Positions 27,644 to 37,157 of a DNA stretch of 64,000 nt are shown here, in pieces. Source of the stretch: Aquipseudomonas alcaligenes (GTDB taxonomy: Bacteria > Pseudomonadota > Gammaproteobacteria > Pseudomonadales > Pseudomonadaceae); NCBI RefSeq assembly GCF_003205495.1, contig NZ_QJRX01000006.1, forward strand, positions 62,001 through 126,000, in the 5' to 3' direction. The first letter of the stretch is position 1. Each line of letters starts with the position of its first letter. Below the pieces are notes generated by a model. It worked only from the letters and a program-made list of their open reading frames with translations. It did not search any database and had not been told where the DNA came from. The position numbers and the translations under genes were made by a program.

Positions 27644-30505
27644 TCAGGCGTTCTGCAGGGCCCGGTTCAGCGCCGTTTCCAGCTCGGCCTTGTAGCGCAG
27701 GTAGTGGATGGTCTGCGCCTGGCCCTCGCCGAGGATGCGCGACAGATCGAGGTCGGTGATGTAGCAGGGGTAGCGTTCCGCGCCGCGGCGCTGGGCCAGG
27801 ATATGCCGGGCCACGGCGGCGAACAGCTCGGCGCCGTACTCCAGTTCGGAAAACTCGCGGTGGTTGCAGTACAGGGTGACGTGTACCCGCCCGCCCTCCG
27901 CCGGCTCGATGATCGCCTGCACGTCGTAGAAGGAGTGGGCCACCGGTGCCTGCGGCGGCGCGCGCCGCTCCAGGTTCCGGGCGCGCTGCGGCGGCGCCGG
28001 CAGCACCTCGTAGTAGAGCAGTTCCAGGGCCGCCGGCGGCAGCGGGCTGTCCAGCGGCAGCAGGGCGTTGCGGCGGTACAGCACCGACTGCAGGAAGCGC
28101 TGCAGCGGGGTCAGCAGGCTCTGCTCGTCGCGGAACGGCAGGCGCTGGCGCCACAGCGCGTTGTACTCGTCGAGCACGGTCAGCTCGGCCTGGGCGCCGT
28201 CGATGCGGTAGAACACTTGGATGCATTCGGGGCGGCCCAGCGGCAGGATCAGTGCCAGGTCCTCGCCTTCCAGGGCGAAGCGATCCAGGTGCAGCGGGCT
28301 GTAGGCCGACTGCTCCTCGCCCAGGTGCTCGACCAGGCTGGGCAGGTCGGCCAGGGTGGCGTGGCTGACCTGGCCCGGTTGTAGTTCCAGCACGTGGTAG
28401 TGCTGCTGCACCTGCAGCAGGAAGCGGCTGCCGGCGGCGCCGGTGAGGCTGGCCAGGGTGTCGCGGAACAGCTCCTCGACGCGCTGGGCGATGGCCTGCG
28501 CACGGTTGCGGCAGAAGCAGCGCACCTGCAGGCGCGGCCGGCGCCCGCTGGCCGGCAGGGCGTTGAGATAGTCGCGCAGGCAGTCGAGCAGGGCGTGCGG
28601 GCCGTCGTAGCGGGCCACCATCAGCTCGTTCCAGCTGTTCAGGCTGACCTGGTCGAGGGTCAGCACCAGGTTCTCGCGCACCCCGGAATAGCCCAGCGAG
28701 TCGGTGCGCCCGGTGGTCAGGTGGACGTTGAGCTGGCTGTGCGCCTTGAGCGGGTCGACGCCGACGTTGACAAGCAGCAGCACTTCGGCCGGCTCGGCGG
28801 CGTGCAGCAGGGCGTCCTCGTCCACCGCCGGCAGCGGCAGCGGTACCGTCTGCTGCAGGCTGGCGAGCAGGCTGGACAGCTCGAACTCGGTCAGGTCGCT
28901 GCTACCGGGATGCAGCGACAGGCGCGTGCTGGGGTCGATCACGCCGTTGCGGTGGCACCAGGCGAGCAGCTCGATCAGCTGGCGGGCGCGCTTGAGCGGG
29001 GCGAAGTCGGGCCACTCCTGGCCATTCAGGCTGCCGTGGTAGAGCGCCCACTGCACCTCGTCAGCGGCCTCCGGGCTGGGGCTCTGCACCAGGGTCAGGG
29101 TGTCCTCGGCCAGGTCCGGGGCGATGCCGGGGTTGATGAACTCGATCTTGCCGGCCTTGCGCTCGAAGGCGGCGTACAGGCGCCGGCCGAGCACGCCGAG
29201 GTCGCGGCTGTTGAGCGGCATGGCGGTCTGCTCGCTGCGTGCGAACTGCGAGAGGAAGCGGTAGCTGTAGGTCAGCTCATTGACCAGGGCGCGACGCTCG
29301 GCGCTGACCTGGCGCACCTTCCACTGGCTGCGGCTGTCGAGCAGGGCCAGCTCGCGCGGGCTCCACCGCCACTCCGCGGTGAGGCGCTCGAACAGCAGGC
29401 GCTGCCAGCTCTTGGCGCGCTGCCGCGGCGGCACGCTGAGCTTCTTGCCGACCTTGAGGTAGAGGCAACGGCGGATCAGCTCCAGGCGTTCCAGCTCGCC
29501 GCGCTCGGTGAGGTATTCCTCCAGGCGGCGGTACACCACGATGTAGGGGTCGAGCTCATCCAGCTCCAGGCGATTGGCATACACCGCCTGCTTGAAGCGC
29601 AGGCTCAGGCATTCCACCCGCGGGTGCTCGCTGGCGTAGACCTCGGTGAGCAGCAGCTTGAGCACCGACTTGTAGGGCGAGTCGATGCCCTTGAACAGCT
29701 GCCACATGCCGGCGCCGATGAACTCGCCGGGCGGGATGCGCGCCAGGTGGCCGAGGTCCAGTACCTCCTCGGCGCGCACGAAGCGCTTGCTCAGCAGGGC
29801 ATGGGTGTAGCCGCGGTAGTTGGCTTCCTCGTACACCGGCACCAGCCACCACAGCGGCGTGCGTCCGCCGAGCCAGATGGCGGTGCGGTAGAACTCGTCG
29901 AGCAGCAGGTAGTGCTGGGTGGTACCGCAGTCGTCGGAGGTCAGCTGCGCCTCGCGGTCGCCGGAGGTGAAGCGCGCCGGGTCGATCAGGAAGCAGTGCA
30001 CCTCGGCGCCCTGGGTGGCGGCCCAGGCCTCCAGGTGGTCGCACTTGCGGCGCAGCTCGGCGAGCGCGCGCTCGGGCAGTTCCGGGTCGTGGCACACCCA
30101 CAGGTCCATGTCGCTCTGCTCGTCCTGCGCTACGGTGCCCAGGCTGCCCATCAGGAACAGGCCGTGGATGGGTGTCGGCGCCTTGCCGCCGGCGCTGCCG
30201 CGGCGCGCCTTGTAGGCGAAGGAGCGGGTCAGGCGCTGGGCCTCGGCGAGCAGTTCGTCGTCCGGCTCGAAGCCGGACAGCCCGGCCGGGGTGCTGGCCG
30301 AGACGTAGCCGGGCAGCAGCGGATGGTTCACATGGAACAGCAGCGGCAGCAGCTTGAGCACCAGTTGCTGGCGCGTCGACAGTGCCTGGGTGGCGCGCCC
30401 CAGGCGTCCGGCGTTGACCTTGAGGAAGCGCGCGCGCAGCTGCGCCAGGACCTTGCGGTCGATGCCGTCGTTGATGTCCGGACGGATTTCCTGGGTGCGC
30501 GTCAT
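27644..30505 (-). CDS. cyaA: Class I adenylate cyclase
   Basis: A 953-residue cytoplasmic enzyme making cAMP from ATP. The catalytic N-terminal half (about 1-550) has the nucleotidyltransferase motif GSLGTVAQDEQSDMDLWVC (about 116-134), with the metal-binding Asp residues. The C-terminal half is the regulatory region found in enterobacterial-type class I cyclases. The length is normal. It follows the small TIGR02647 gene after about 130 bp on the same strand and converges on the lipase gene with only 15 bp between the stop codons and no clear terminator. Confidence 0.95.
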   Translation of the reverse strand: MTRTQEIRPDINDGIDRKVLAQLRARFLKVNAGRLGRATQALSTRQQLVLKLLPLLFHVNHPLLPGYVSASTPAGLSGFEPDDELLAEAQRLTRSFAYKARRGSAGGKAPTPIHGLFLMGSLGTVAQDEQSDMDLWVCHDPELPERALAELRRKCDHLEAWAATQGAEVHCFLIDPARFTSGDREAQLTSDDCGTTQHYLLLDEFYRTAIWLGGRTPLWWLVPVYEEANYRGYTHALLSKRFVRAEEVLDLGHLARIPPGEFIGAGMWQLFKGIDSPYKSVLKLLLTEVYASEHPRVECLSLRFKQAVYANRLELDELDPYIVVYRRLEEYLTERGELERLELIRRCLYLKVGKKLSVPPRQRAKSWQRLLFERLTAEWRWSPRELALLDSRSQWKVRQVSAERRALVNELTYSYRFLSQFARSEQTAMPLNSRDLGVLGRRLYAAFERKAGKIEFINPGIAPDLAEDTLTLVQSPSPEAADEVQWALYHGSLNGQEWPDFAPLKRARQLIELLAWCHRNGVIDPSTRLSLHPGSSDLTEFELSSLLASLQQTVPLPLPAVDEDALLHAAEPAEVLLLVNVGVDPLKAHSQLNVHLTTGRTDSLGYSGVRENLVLTLDQVSLNSWNELMVARYDGPHALLDCLRDYLNALPASGRRPRLQVRCFCRNRAQAIAQRVEELFRDTLASLTGAAGSRFLLQVQQHYHVLELQPGQVSHATLADLPSLVEHLGEEQSAYSPLHLDRFALEGEDLALILPLGRPECIQVFYRIDGAQAELTVLDEYNALWRQRLPFRDEQSLLTPLQRFLQSVLYRRNALLPLDSPLPPAALELLYYEVLPAPPQRARNLERRAPPQAPVAHSFYDVQAIIEPAEGGRVHVTLYCNHREFSELEYGAELFAAVARHILAQRRGAERYPCYITDLDLSRILGEGQAQTIHYLRYKAELETALNRALQNA

Positions 30506-30638
30506 GTACTGCTCGTAGCGGTGGTGGCAGCAAGACTACCAGCGCCGGGGGCGCCTGGCAGCCATTCCTGCCAGTGTATCGGCGGCCAGCGGCCGCGGCT
30601 GCAGGGGAAACTCCGGGGGCCGCGCCGCCCCCGGTGGT

Positions 30639-30887
30639 TCAGGCCCTTGCCGGGGCGGTGCGGAGGATGGTCAGCAGCGCCTGGGCGTGCTCGGCGGCGT
30701 CCAGCCCCAGGCTGGTCAGGTAGCCGCCATCGGCCTGGGTCACCAGGCCCTTCTCGTGCAGGCGGGTGATGGCGGCCTGGGCACGGGACGAGGCGTTGTT
30801 GTGTACCTTGAGCCCCTCCTGGTGATTGTCCAGGTTGTATAGGGCGAGGATTTCCAGTTCGGCGATCAGCTCGGGGGTATAGGCCAT
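30639..30887 (-). CDS. TIGR02647 family protein (predicted DNA-binding)
   Basis: An 82-residue conserved pseudomonad protein. The sequence has a winged-helix look: ELIAELEILALYNLDNHQEG, then ASSRAQAAITRLHEKGLVTQ with a wing (DGGYLTSLG). I recall it as TIGR02647. No experimental role is known to me. It lies upstream of cyaA on the same strand and could be expressed with it. Confidence 0.8.
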   Translation of the reverse strand: MAYTPELIAELEILALYNLDNHQEGLKVHNNASSRAQAAITRLHEKGLVTQADGGYLTSLGLDAAEHAQALLTILRTAPARA

Positions 30888-30963
30888 GACGACTCCGCAT
30901 TGTTGTTGTGTGGCGCCGCGCGGGGCGCGGCGGGGGGAGGCTGTTGTTCAGTGTAGCCGGCTC

Positions 30964-31239
30964 TCAGTGCTGCTCCGGCAGCTCCGGCAGGGCGCGCAGG
31001 GCCTGTTCGTACCAGGCGGCGTCGAAGGGGCGGTCGTCGCGCAGCATGGCGTCGATCTCGTGGGCCAGGACCAGGGCCATCAGCTCGAGGATCTCCTCGC
31101 GTTCGTAGCCGACCAGGGTCAGCTTGTTGTAGACCGCCTTGGCCGCCGGCGGGTTGTCCGCCTCCAGCTGGTTCTCGATGGCCTGGATCAGGGTCTGTTC
31201 GGCGAAGGCTTCTTCGTCCTGGTCGTCGTGTTCGCTCAT
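30964..31239 (-). CDS. Small conserved acidic protein of unknown function
   Basis: A 91-residue, mostly helical acidic protein (EEAFAEQTLIQAIENQLEAD, YEREEILELMALVLAHEIDA) with no signal peptide or membrane segment. GAGGAG lies just before the ATG at 31239. It occurs next to the TIGR02647/cyaA genes in other pseudomonads as I recall. I do not assign a function. Confidence 0.75.
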   Translation of the reverse strand: MSEHDDQDEEAFAEQTLIQAIENQLEADNPPAAKAVYNKLTLVGYEREEILELMALVLAHEIDAMLRDDRPFDAAWYEQALRALPELPEQH

Positions 31240-31369
31240 GGCGGCTCCTCGGTGGCAGGCCTGCAGTGTGCCACGGCCAGGCCGCGGCCGGGGCATTCAG
31301 CCGCCTGATGGAGCTTCACCGCGGCTGCCGGCAGGCTATAACTGGGTTTTCCCTGCCTGGTACCGACCC

Positions 31370-32029
31370 ATGTTCAGACTTCACGGATTCGCCGTCAGCA
31401 ACTACTACAACATGGTGCACCTGGCCCTGCTGGAAAAGGGCCTGGCCTTCGACACGGTCAAGGCATACGCCAGCCAGGAGCCGCAGTTCCTGGCCATCAG
31501 CCCGCGCGGCAAGGTGCCGGTGCTGCAGACCGAGCACGGCTACCTCAGCGAGACCGGGGCCATCCTCGACTACCTGGAGGACCTCGGCCAGGGGCGCCCG
31601 CTGCTGCCGGCCGAGCCGTTCGCCCGCGCCCAGGTGCGCGCCCTGGCCCGGGAGATCGAGCTGTACATCGAGCTGCCGGCGCGCAGCTGCTACGCCGAGG
31701 CGTTCTTCCGCACGCCGGTGGAGGCGGCGATCAAGGACAAGGCGCGGGCCGAACTGCAGGCCGGCATCGCCGCGCTCAAGCGCCACGGCCGCTTCGCCCC
31801 CTATGTGGCTGGCGAGCAGTTCAGCCTGGCCGACCTGTATTTCCTCTACAGCATCGACCTGGCCGCGGTGGTGGCGCAGAAGGTGCTGGGCTTCGACCTG
31901 CTGCAGGACTTCCCCGCCGCCCGCGCGCTGCTGCAGAAGCTGCAGGACAACCCCCATGTGCAGCTGATCGCCGCGCAGAAGGAGGCCGGCATGGCCGAGT
32001 TCATAGCGCATTTGCGCAGCAAACCCTGA
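31370..32029 (+). CDS. Glutathione S-transferase family protein
   Basis: A 219-residue GST. The N-terminal thioredoxin-like domain (1-75) has FAVSNYYNMV at the catalytic position and the glutathione-binding PRGKVPVLQTEHGYLSETGAI (cis-Pro then Glu-Thr). The C-terminal helical domain (about 88-210) has the folding motif FSLADLYF. The cytoplasmic substrate is unknown. ATG 31370 is the first codon of the fold; the open frame upstream has no domain. Confidence 0.9.
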   Translation: MFRLHGFAVSNYYNMVHLALLEKGLAFDTVKAYASQEPQFLAISPRGKVPVLQTEHGYLSETGAILDYLEDLGQGRPLLPAEPFARAQVRALAREIELYIELPARSCYAEAFFRTPVEAAIKDKARAELQAGIAALKRHGRFAPYVAGEQFSLADLYFLYSIDLAAVVAQKVLGFDLLQDFPAARALLQKLQDNPHVQLIAAQKEAGMAEFIAHLRSKP

Positions 32030-32032
32030 GTC

Positions 32033-32785
32033 TCAGGGACAGGGCTTGCCGGTGCCTTTGAGGTCGAGCTTGAAGAACTGCAGGCGGAAGCCCGAGGTCT
32101 TGGCGCGGCTGCACAGTTTGGCGTTGTAGGCGCGGTAGTCGGCGATGAAGATTGGCTTGCCCTGGCGGCGCATGGGCATGTAGCCACCGCATTCCTCGTA
32201 CTGGTAGCAGCTCTCGTTGACCGCGAAGTCGAAGTACGCCGCCAGTTGCGGCAGCAGCTCGACGGCGTTCTTCAGGCCGACGCTGAGGTTGCGCCTGTGC
32301 GCTTCGCTGGCCAGCCAGCGGTTGAAGTCGATCTGCTGGGCGCGGGTCAGCTTGAGGCCGCTGTCGTTGCTGTAGCCGTCCACATTGTCCGGGTCGACGC
32401 CATCGCAGCCCTTGCTGCGGGCCAGGTCAAGGCGCTTGGCCAGTAGCGTGCGCACATCGCTGCGGCGATAGTCCAGCCAGCGCTCGCCGGGCCACTCCGG
32501 CAGCGGCTTGCCGATGGCGGCCTTGGGATAGAGCTTGGCGTCGCTACGCCAGTCTTCCCAGGTGCCGGCGCTGAAGTAGCAGATGACGATACGGCCCTGA
32601 CCCTTGAGGTTGGTGATGGTCTGCCTGGAGGTTTCGTACAGGTCGATGTCGTAGACCTGGCGGTTGGGCGTCTGCAGGGGGCCGTTGAGTTGCAGGTGCC
32701 AGCTGGCATTGGCTGGAATGGCCAGGGGCGAGGCATTGGCGAGCGTGGCCAGGAAAAGCGGGAGCAGAGCCAGGAATGCGCGCAT
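32033..32785 (-). CDS. Secreted GH114-like endo-alpha-1,4-polygalactosaminidase
   Basis: A 250-residue precursor with a signal peptide (1-18, ending ANA). The (beta/alpha)8 barrel shows GH114/TM1410 motifs: DIDLYETS, RIVICYFSAGTWEDWR, GCDGVDPDNVDGY (likely catalytic acids), SVGLKNAVELL and NESCYQYEECGGY. Family members cut alpha-1,4-linked galactosamine polymers. Four cysteines may form disulfides. It converges on the GST gene with 3 bp between stops. Whether it acts on an own polymer such as Pel or on foreign material is unknown. Confidence 0.85.
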   Translation of the reverse strand: MRAFLALLPLFLATLANASPLAIPANASWHLQLNGPLQTPNRQVYDIDLYETSRQTITNLKGQGRIVICYFSAGTWEDWRSDAKLYPKAAIGKPLPEWPGERWLDYRRSDVRTLLAKRLDLARSKGCDGVDPDNVDGYSNDSGLKLTRAQQIDFNRWLASEAHRRNLSVGLKNAVELLPQLAAYFDFAVNESCYQYEECGGYMPMRRQGKPIFIADYRAYNAKLCSRAKTSGFRLQFFKLDLKGTGKPCP

Positions 32786-32867
32786 GGGGCGGCCTTGGTG
32801 GGGCGGGGCGTTTGGGCACGATACGTGAGTCGCTGGGGCGCCCCAAGCGCAGGGCGCCGGACGGTAC

Positions 32868-33347
32868 TCAGCCGGCGGCGAAGTCGAGCAGGGCCTGGCC
32901 GGTCAGGCGGTAGGAAATCCAGTCGTCCTTGGGGCGGGCGCCGAAGGATTCGTAGAACTCGATGGCCGGTGTGTTCCAGTCCAGCACCGCCCACTCCAGG
33001 CGTCCGCAGCCTTTGGCCACGGCCAGTTGCGCCAGATGCTGCAGCAGCGCCTTGCCGGCGCCGAGCTTGCGGTATTCCGGCGCGACGTAGAGATCTTCCA
33101 GGTAGATGCCGTGCTTGCCCAGCCAGGTCGAGTAGCTGAAGAAATACACGGCGAAGCCGATCGCCACGCCATCCTGCTCGCAGATCAGCGCATGGGTGGT
33201 CGAGCCCTCGCCGAACAGGCTGTCGCGAATGCCGGCGACGTCGGTCTGCACCTCGTGCTCGGCCTTCTCGTAGATGGCCAGGTCGGTGATGAAGCGCAGG
33301 ATCAGTTCGGCATCATCGGCCGTGGCGGTGCGGATATGCAGGCTCAT
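32868..33347 (-). CDS. GNAT-family N-acetyltransferase
   Basis: A 159-residue acetyltransferase with the acetyl-CoA loop in YVAPEYRKLGAGKALLQHLA (about 88-107). The N-terminal RTATADDAELILRFITDLA and the pattern AVYFFSYSTWLGKHGIYLED are typical of the spermidine/thialysine acetyltransferase subgroup. The C-terminal WAVLDWNTPAIEFYESFGA is also typical. It may acetylate polyamines or amino acid analogues; the exact substrate is not set by sequence. Confidence 0.88.
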   Translation of the reverse strand: MSLHIRTATADDAELILRFITDLAIYEKAEHEVQTDVAGIRDSLFGEGSTTHALICEQDGVAIGFAVYFFSYSTWLGKHGIYLEDLYVAPEYRKLGAGKALLQHLAQLAVAKGCGRLEWAVLDWNTPAIEFYESFGARPKDDWISYRLTGQALLDFAAG

Positions 33348-33366
33348 GTGAAGGCTCTCGAAGTGT

Positions 33367-33609
33367 TTAGCCGTAGTGGAGGACCAGTGCAGTCAGCGGC
33401 AGGGCAACCAGGCAGAGGACGCCGAAGGCCGCGATCCAGTTGCCGCGTGGGCTCTCCGGATCGATCTGGCGCAGTGGCAGGCGCGGATAGCGCCCCAGCG
33501 TCAGCAGGCGCAACAGCAGCCAGCCGGCGCTGTAGAAGAAGTAGCTGAAGATCAGCTCCAGAGTGGCCTCGCCGAGGAACAGCAGGCCACGTAGAAACAG
33601 CTCAAGCAT
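33367..33609 (-). CDS. Small two-helix membrane protein
   Basis: An 80-residue protein with two hydrophobic stretches (about 5-38 and 58-79), separated by a polar loop (RYPRLPLRQIDPESPRG). It ends 19 bp before the GNAT gene and lies between it and argH, all on the same strand. I know no function for it. A normal start context (AAGGACTTCCC) and conserved-looking composition support a real gene. Confidence 0.7.
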   Translation of the reverse strand: MLELFLRGLLFLGEATLELIFSYFFYSAGWLLLRLLTLGRYPRLPLRQIDPESPRGNWIAAFGVLCLVALPLTALVLHYG

Positions 33610-33636
33610 GGGAAGTCCTTTTCCCTTGGCGAGCGA

Positions 33637-35031
33637 TCAGCGCGTCGCCAGCAGTTCCTTGCCGCGGGCCACGGCGGCGCGTACCTGGTTCGGCGCGGTA
33701 CCGCCGATATGGTCACGGGCGTTGACCGAGCCTTCCAGGGTCAGCACGGCGAACACGTCGTCGCCGATCTGGTCGCTGAACTGGCGCAGTTCGTCCAGGC
33801 TCATCTCGGCCAGGTCCTTGCCGCTCTGCACGCCGTACTTCACCGCGTGCCCGACGATCTCGTGGCAGTCGCGGAAGGGCAGGCCTTTGCGTACCAGGTA
33901 GTCGGCCAGGTCGGTGGCGGTGGAGAAGCCGCGGCGGGCCGCCTCGCGCATGATCTCGCGCTTGGGCTTGATCGCCGGGACCATGTCGGCGAAGGCACGC
34001 AGCGAGTCGCGCAGGGTGTCGGCGGCGTCGAACAGCGGCTCCTTGTCCTCCTGGTTATCCTTGTTGTAGGCCAGCGGCTGGCCCTTCATCAGGGTCAGCA
34101 GGCCGGTCAGGGCGCCGAACACGCGGCCGCTCTTGCCGCGCACCAGCTCGGGCACGTCGGGGTTCTTCTTCTGCGGCATGATCGAGGAGCCGGTGCAGAA
34201 ACGGTCCGGCAGGTCGATGAACTGGAACTGCGCGCTGGTCCACAGCACCAGCTCTTCGGAGAAGCGCGACAGGTGCATCATCGCCAGGGATGCGGCGGCG
34301 CAGAATTCGATGGCGAAGTCGCGATCCGACACGCCGTCCAGCGAGTTGCCGCCAACGGCGTCGAAACCCAGCAGTTCGGCGGTGATCTCGCGGGCGATCG
34401 GGTAGGTGGTGCCGGCCAGCGCGGCCGAGCCCAGCGGCATGCGGTTGACCCGCTTGCGGCAGTCGATCAGGCGCTCGTAATCGCGGCTGAGCATCTCGAA
34501 CCAGGCCAGCAGGTGGTGGCCGAAGGTCACCGGCTGGGCGGTCTGCAGGTGGGTGAAGCCGGGCATGATGGTGTCGGCTTCGGCCTCGGCCAGGCCGAGC
34601 AGGCCCTGCTGCAGGCGGGTGATCTCGGCGAGGATCAGGTCGATCTCGTCGCGCAGCCACAGGCGGATGTCGGTGGCCACCTGGTCGTTGCGCGAGCGGC
34701 CGGTGTGCAGTTTCTTGCCGGTGACGCCGATGCGGTCGGTCAGGCGCGCTTCGATATTCATGTGTACGTCTTCCAGGTCGACGCGCCAGTCGAACTGGCC
34801 GGCCTCGATCTCGGCCTGGATCTGCTTGAGGCCCGCCTCGATGGCGTCGCGCTCGTCTGCCGTGAGCACGCCGACCCTGGCCAGCATGGTCGCATGGGCG
34901 ATCGAGCCCATGATGTCGTGGCGATACAGGCGCTTGTCGAAGTCGACGGAGGCGGTGAAGCGGGCGACGAAGGCGTCGACGGGCTCGCTGAAGCGGCCGC
35001 CCCAGGACTGGTTGGTTTTATCGCTGCTCAT
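33637..35031 (-). CDS. argH: Argininosuccinate lyase
   Basis: A 464-residue enzyme that splits argininosuccinate into arginine and fumarate in the last step of arginine synthesis. The fumarase/aspartase signature [12 protein letters not shown] is present (about 280-291), with the catalytic Ser in this loop, and [12 protein letters not shown] and [14 protein letters not shown] line the active site. It is a cytoplasmic tetramer. The start is ATG 35031 with [14 protein letters not shown], the usual N terminus; the longer open frame upstream is not coding. It is divergent from algZ. Confidence 0.97.
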   Translation of the reverse strand: MSSDKTNQSWGGRFSEPVDAFVARFTASVDFDKRLYRHDIMGSIAHATMLARVGVLTADERDAIEAGLKQIQAEIEAGQFDWRVDLEDVHMNIEARLTDRIGVTGKKLHTGRSRNDQVATDIRLWLRDEIDLILAEITRLQQGLLGLAEAEADTIMPGFTHLQTAQPVTFGHHLLAWFEMLSRDYERLIDCRKRVNRMPLGSAALAGTTYPIAREITAELLGFDAVGGNSLDGVSDRDFAIEFCAAASLAMMHLSRFSEELVLWTSAQFQFIDLPDRFCTGSSIMPQKKNPDVPELVRGKSGRVFGALTGLLTLMKGQPLAYNKDNQEDKEPLFDAADTLRDSLRAFADMVPAIKPKREIMREAARRGFSTATDLADYLVRKGLPFRDCHEIVGHAVKYGVQSGKDLAEMSLDELRQFSDQIGDDVFAVLTLEGSVNARDHIGGTAPNQVRAAVARGKELLATR

Positions 35032-35236
35032 GGCTGGACTCGTGGCAGGGCAGGCGCGGGCCTGCGGATCGGACAAAGTGTGCCGATAATAACAGCCTTG
35101 CCGGGAAAACCGAGGCCGCGCCGATCTGCAGGGCGCGTCACAGTTTTCCACGGTCGTCGGCAGCTGGGGCCCTCTTTTGGCCCGGCTGGAACGCTCTGGC
35201 TTGCCGCCCGGGGGCGCACGCGAGGAAACTGCGCGG

Positions 35237-36319
35237 ATGAAAATCCACTGGTTCAACAAGGGGCGCACCCTGGCCCCGGACGACGATTTCTTCCTCCCGG
35301 AACTGTGCGAGCCCGAGGCCCTGCTCAGCATGGTGCTGCTGGCCGAGCTGCTGGTGCTGGTGCTGGTGCTGGCCGAGCCGATGCTGCCGGGCTTCAACTG
35401 GGTGCGCCTGGCGCTGACCTCGCTGTTCGTGCAGTGGATAGTGCTGCTCTCCGCCGCCCTGCTGTGCCGCCTGCGCCCGCTGCTGGCGCGGCTGCGCGCG
35501 GCGCTGGCCGGCAGCCTGTGCTGCGCCCTGGTGGTGGGCCTGACCCTGGCCTGCACGGCGGTGGCCGACTTCTACGAGCTGGGCGGGATGCTGCCGCGCG
35601 ACGGCGAGGTCAACCTGTACCTGCGCCATGCGCTGATCAGCCTGATCATGTCCGGCCTGCTGCTGCGCTACTTCTACCTGCAGAGCCAGTGGCGCCGCCA
35701 GCAGCAGGCCGAGCTCAAGGCACGCATCGAGTCGCTGCAGGCGCGCATCCGCCCGCACTTCCTGTTCAACAGCCTGAACAGCATCGCCAGCCTGGTGGCG
35801 GTCGACCCGCACAAGGCCGAGCAGGCGGTGCTCGACCTCTCCGACCTGTTCCGCGCCAGCCTGGCCCGGCCTGGCACCCTGGTGTCCTGGGGCGAGGAGC
35901 TGGAGCTGGCCAAGCGTTATCTGTCGATCGAGCACTATCGGCTCGGCAACCGGCTACAGTTGGATTGGCAGGTGGAGAATGTGCCGGCGGATCTGCCGAT
36001 CCCCCAGCTGACCTTGCAGCCGCTGCTGGAGAATGCCCTGATCTACGGCATCCAGCCGCGCATCGAGGGCGGCCTGGTACGGATTGAGGCGGACTACCGG
36101 GACGGGGTGTTCCAGCTCTGCGTGAGCAACCCCTTCCAGGCAGTCGCCGAGCAGCAACCGTCGCGCGGGACCCACCAGGCCCTGGTGAATATCGACGCGC
36201 GCCTGGCGGCACTTTTCGGCCCCGGTGCCAGTCTCAGCGTGGATCGCCGTGACGGGCGCCACTTCACCTGTCTACGCTATCCTTGTTCGAGACTCATGCA
36301 GGAAGCCCGAGCAATATGA
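35237..36319 (+). CDS. algZ: LytS-family sensor histidine kinase AlgZ (FimS)
   Basis: A 360-residue inner-membrane kinase. Four hydrophobic segments (about 30-150) form the sensor. The catalytic part has His174 in [14 protein letters not shown], the LytS-type phosphorylation box, followed by an ATPase region ([19 protein letters not shown]). It pairs with AlgR, which starts within its stop codon (ATGA overlap, 4 nt). In P. aeruginosa the pair controls alginate, type IV pili and rhamnolipids. ATG 35237 has GAGGAAA upstream. The 205-bp gap to argH holds its promoter. Confidence 0.94.
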   Translation: MKIHWFNKGRTLAPDDDFFLPELCEPEALLSMVLLAELLVLVLVLAEPMLPGFNWVRLALTSLFVQWIVLLSAALLCRLRPLLARLRAALAGSLCCALVVGLTLACTAVADFYELGGMLPRDGEVNLYLRHALISLIMSGLLLRYFYLQSQWRRQQQAELKARIESLQARIRPHFLFNSLNSIASLVAVDPHKAEQAVLDLSDLFRASLARPGTLVSWGEELELAKRYLSIEHYRLGNRLQLDWQVENVPADLPIPQLTLQPLLENALIYGIQPRIEGGLVRIEADYRDGVFQLCVSNPFQAVAEQQPSRGTHQALVNIDARLAALFGPGASLSVDRRDGRHFTCLRYPCSRLMQEARAI

Positions 36320-37065
36320 ATGTGCTGATCGTCGATGACGAACCCCTTGCCCGCGAGCGCCTGACCCGCATGGTTGGCGAACTCGAGGGTTATCGTGTCC
36401 TCGAGCCCTCGGCCAGCAATGGCGAAGAAGCGCTGGCGCTGATCGACAGCCTGCGGCCGGACGTGGTCCTGCTGGATATCCGCATGCCCGGCCTCGACGG
36501 CCTGCAGGTGGCGGCCCGGCTGTGCGAGCGCGAGGCGCCGCCAGCGGTGATCTTCTGCACCGCCCACGACGAGTTCGCCCTGGAGGCCTTCGACGTCAGC
36601 GCCGTCGGCTACCTGGTCAAGCCCGTGCGCCCGGAGGCCCTGGCCGCCGCCCTGAAGAAGGCCGAGCGGCCCAACCGCGTGCAGCTCGCCGCGCTGACCC
36701 GTCCGGCTGCCGGCGGCAACGGCGCCGGCCCACGCAGCCATATCAGCGCGCGCACCCGCAAGGGTATCGAGCTGATTCCGCTGGAGCAGGTGATCTTCTT
36801 CATCGCCGACCACAAGTACGTGACCCTGCGCCACGAAGGCGGCGAGGTGCTGCTGGACGAGCCTTTGAAGGCGCTGGAGGACGAGTTCGGCGAGCGTTTC
36901 GTGCGCATCCACCGCAATGCCCTGGTCGCCCGCGAGCGCATCGAGCGCCTGCAGCGCACGCCACTGGGGCACTTCCAGCTCTATCTCAAGGGCCTGGGGG
37001 CGGATGCCCTGACCGTCAGCCGTCGCCACGTGGCCGGTGTGCGCAAGCTGATGCACAGCCTGTAG
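36316..37065 (+). CDS. algR: LytTR response regulator AlgR
   Basis: A 249-residue regulator. The receiver domain (1-120) has Asp54 in [10 protein letters not shown] with acidic Asp7/Asp8 and Lys in [10 protein letters not shown]. The LytTR DNA-binding domain (about 145-245) has [20 protein letters not shown] and [18 protein letters not shown]. It regulates alginate and motility genes in Pseudomonas. Its ATG overlaps the algZ stop. It is separated from hemC by 92 bp. Confidence 0.96.
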   Translation: MNVLIVDDEPLARERLTRMVGELEGYRVLEPSASNGEEALALIDSLRPDVVLLDIRMPGLDGLQVAARLCEREAPPAVIFCTAHDEFALEAFDVSAVGYLVKPVRPEALAAALKKAERPNRVQLAALTRPAAGGNGAGPRSHISARTRKGIELIPLEQVIFFIADHKYVTLRHEGGEVLLDEPLKALEDEFGERFVRIHRNALVARERIERLQRTPLGHFQLYLKGLGADALTVSRRHVAGVRKLMHSL

Positions 37066-37157
37066 CACGTCCTGGTGCAGCCTGCGGCGATCATGCCTGC
37101 GGGCGTGCGCCGACCATCCTGTTATCATCCCCGGCAGTCCGTTTTCTGGAATTGCCC

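Noticed and set aside
33709-36087. A 792-codon plus-strand frame over argH and algZ
   Set aside because: It is antisense to argH and out of frame with algZ, both well supported by conserved motifs.
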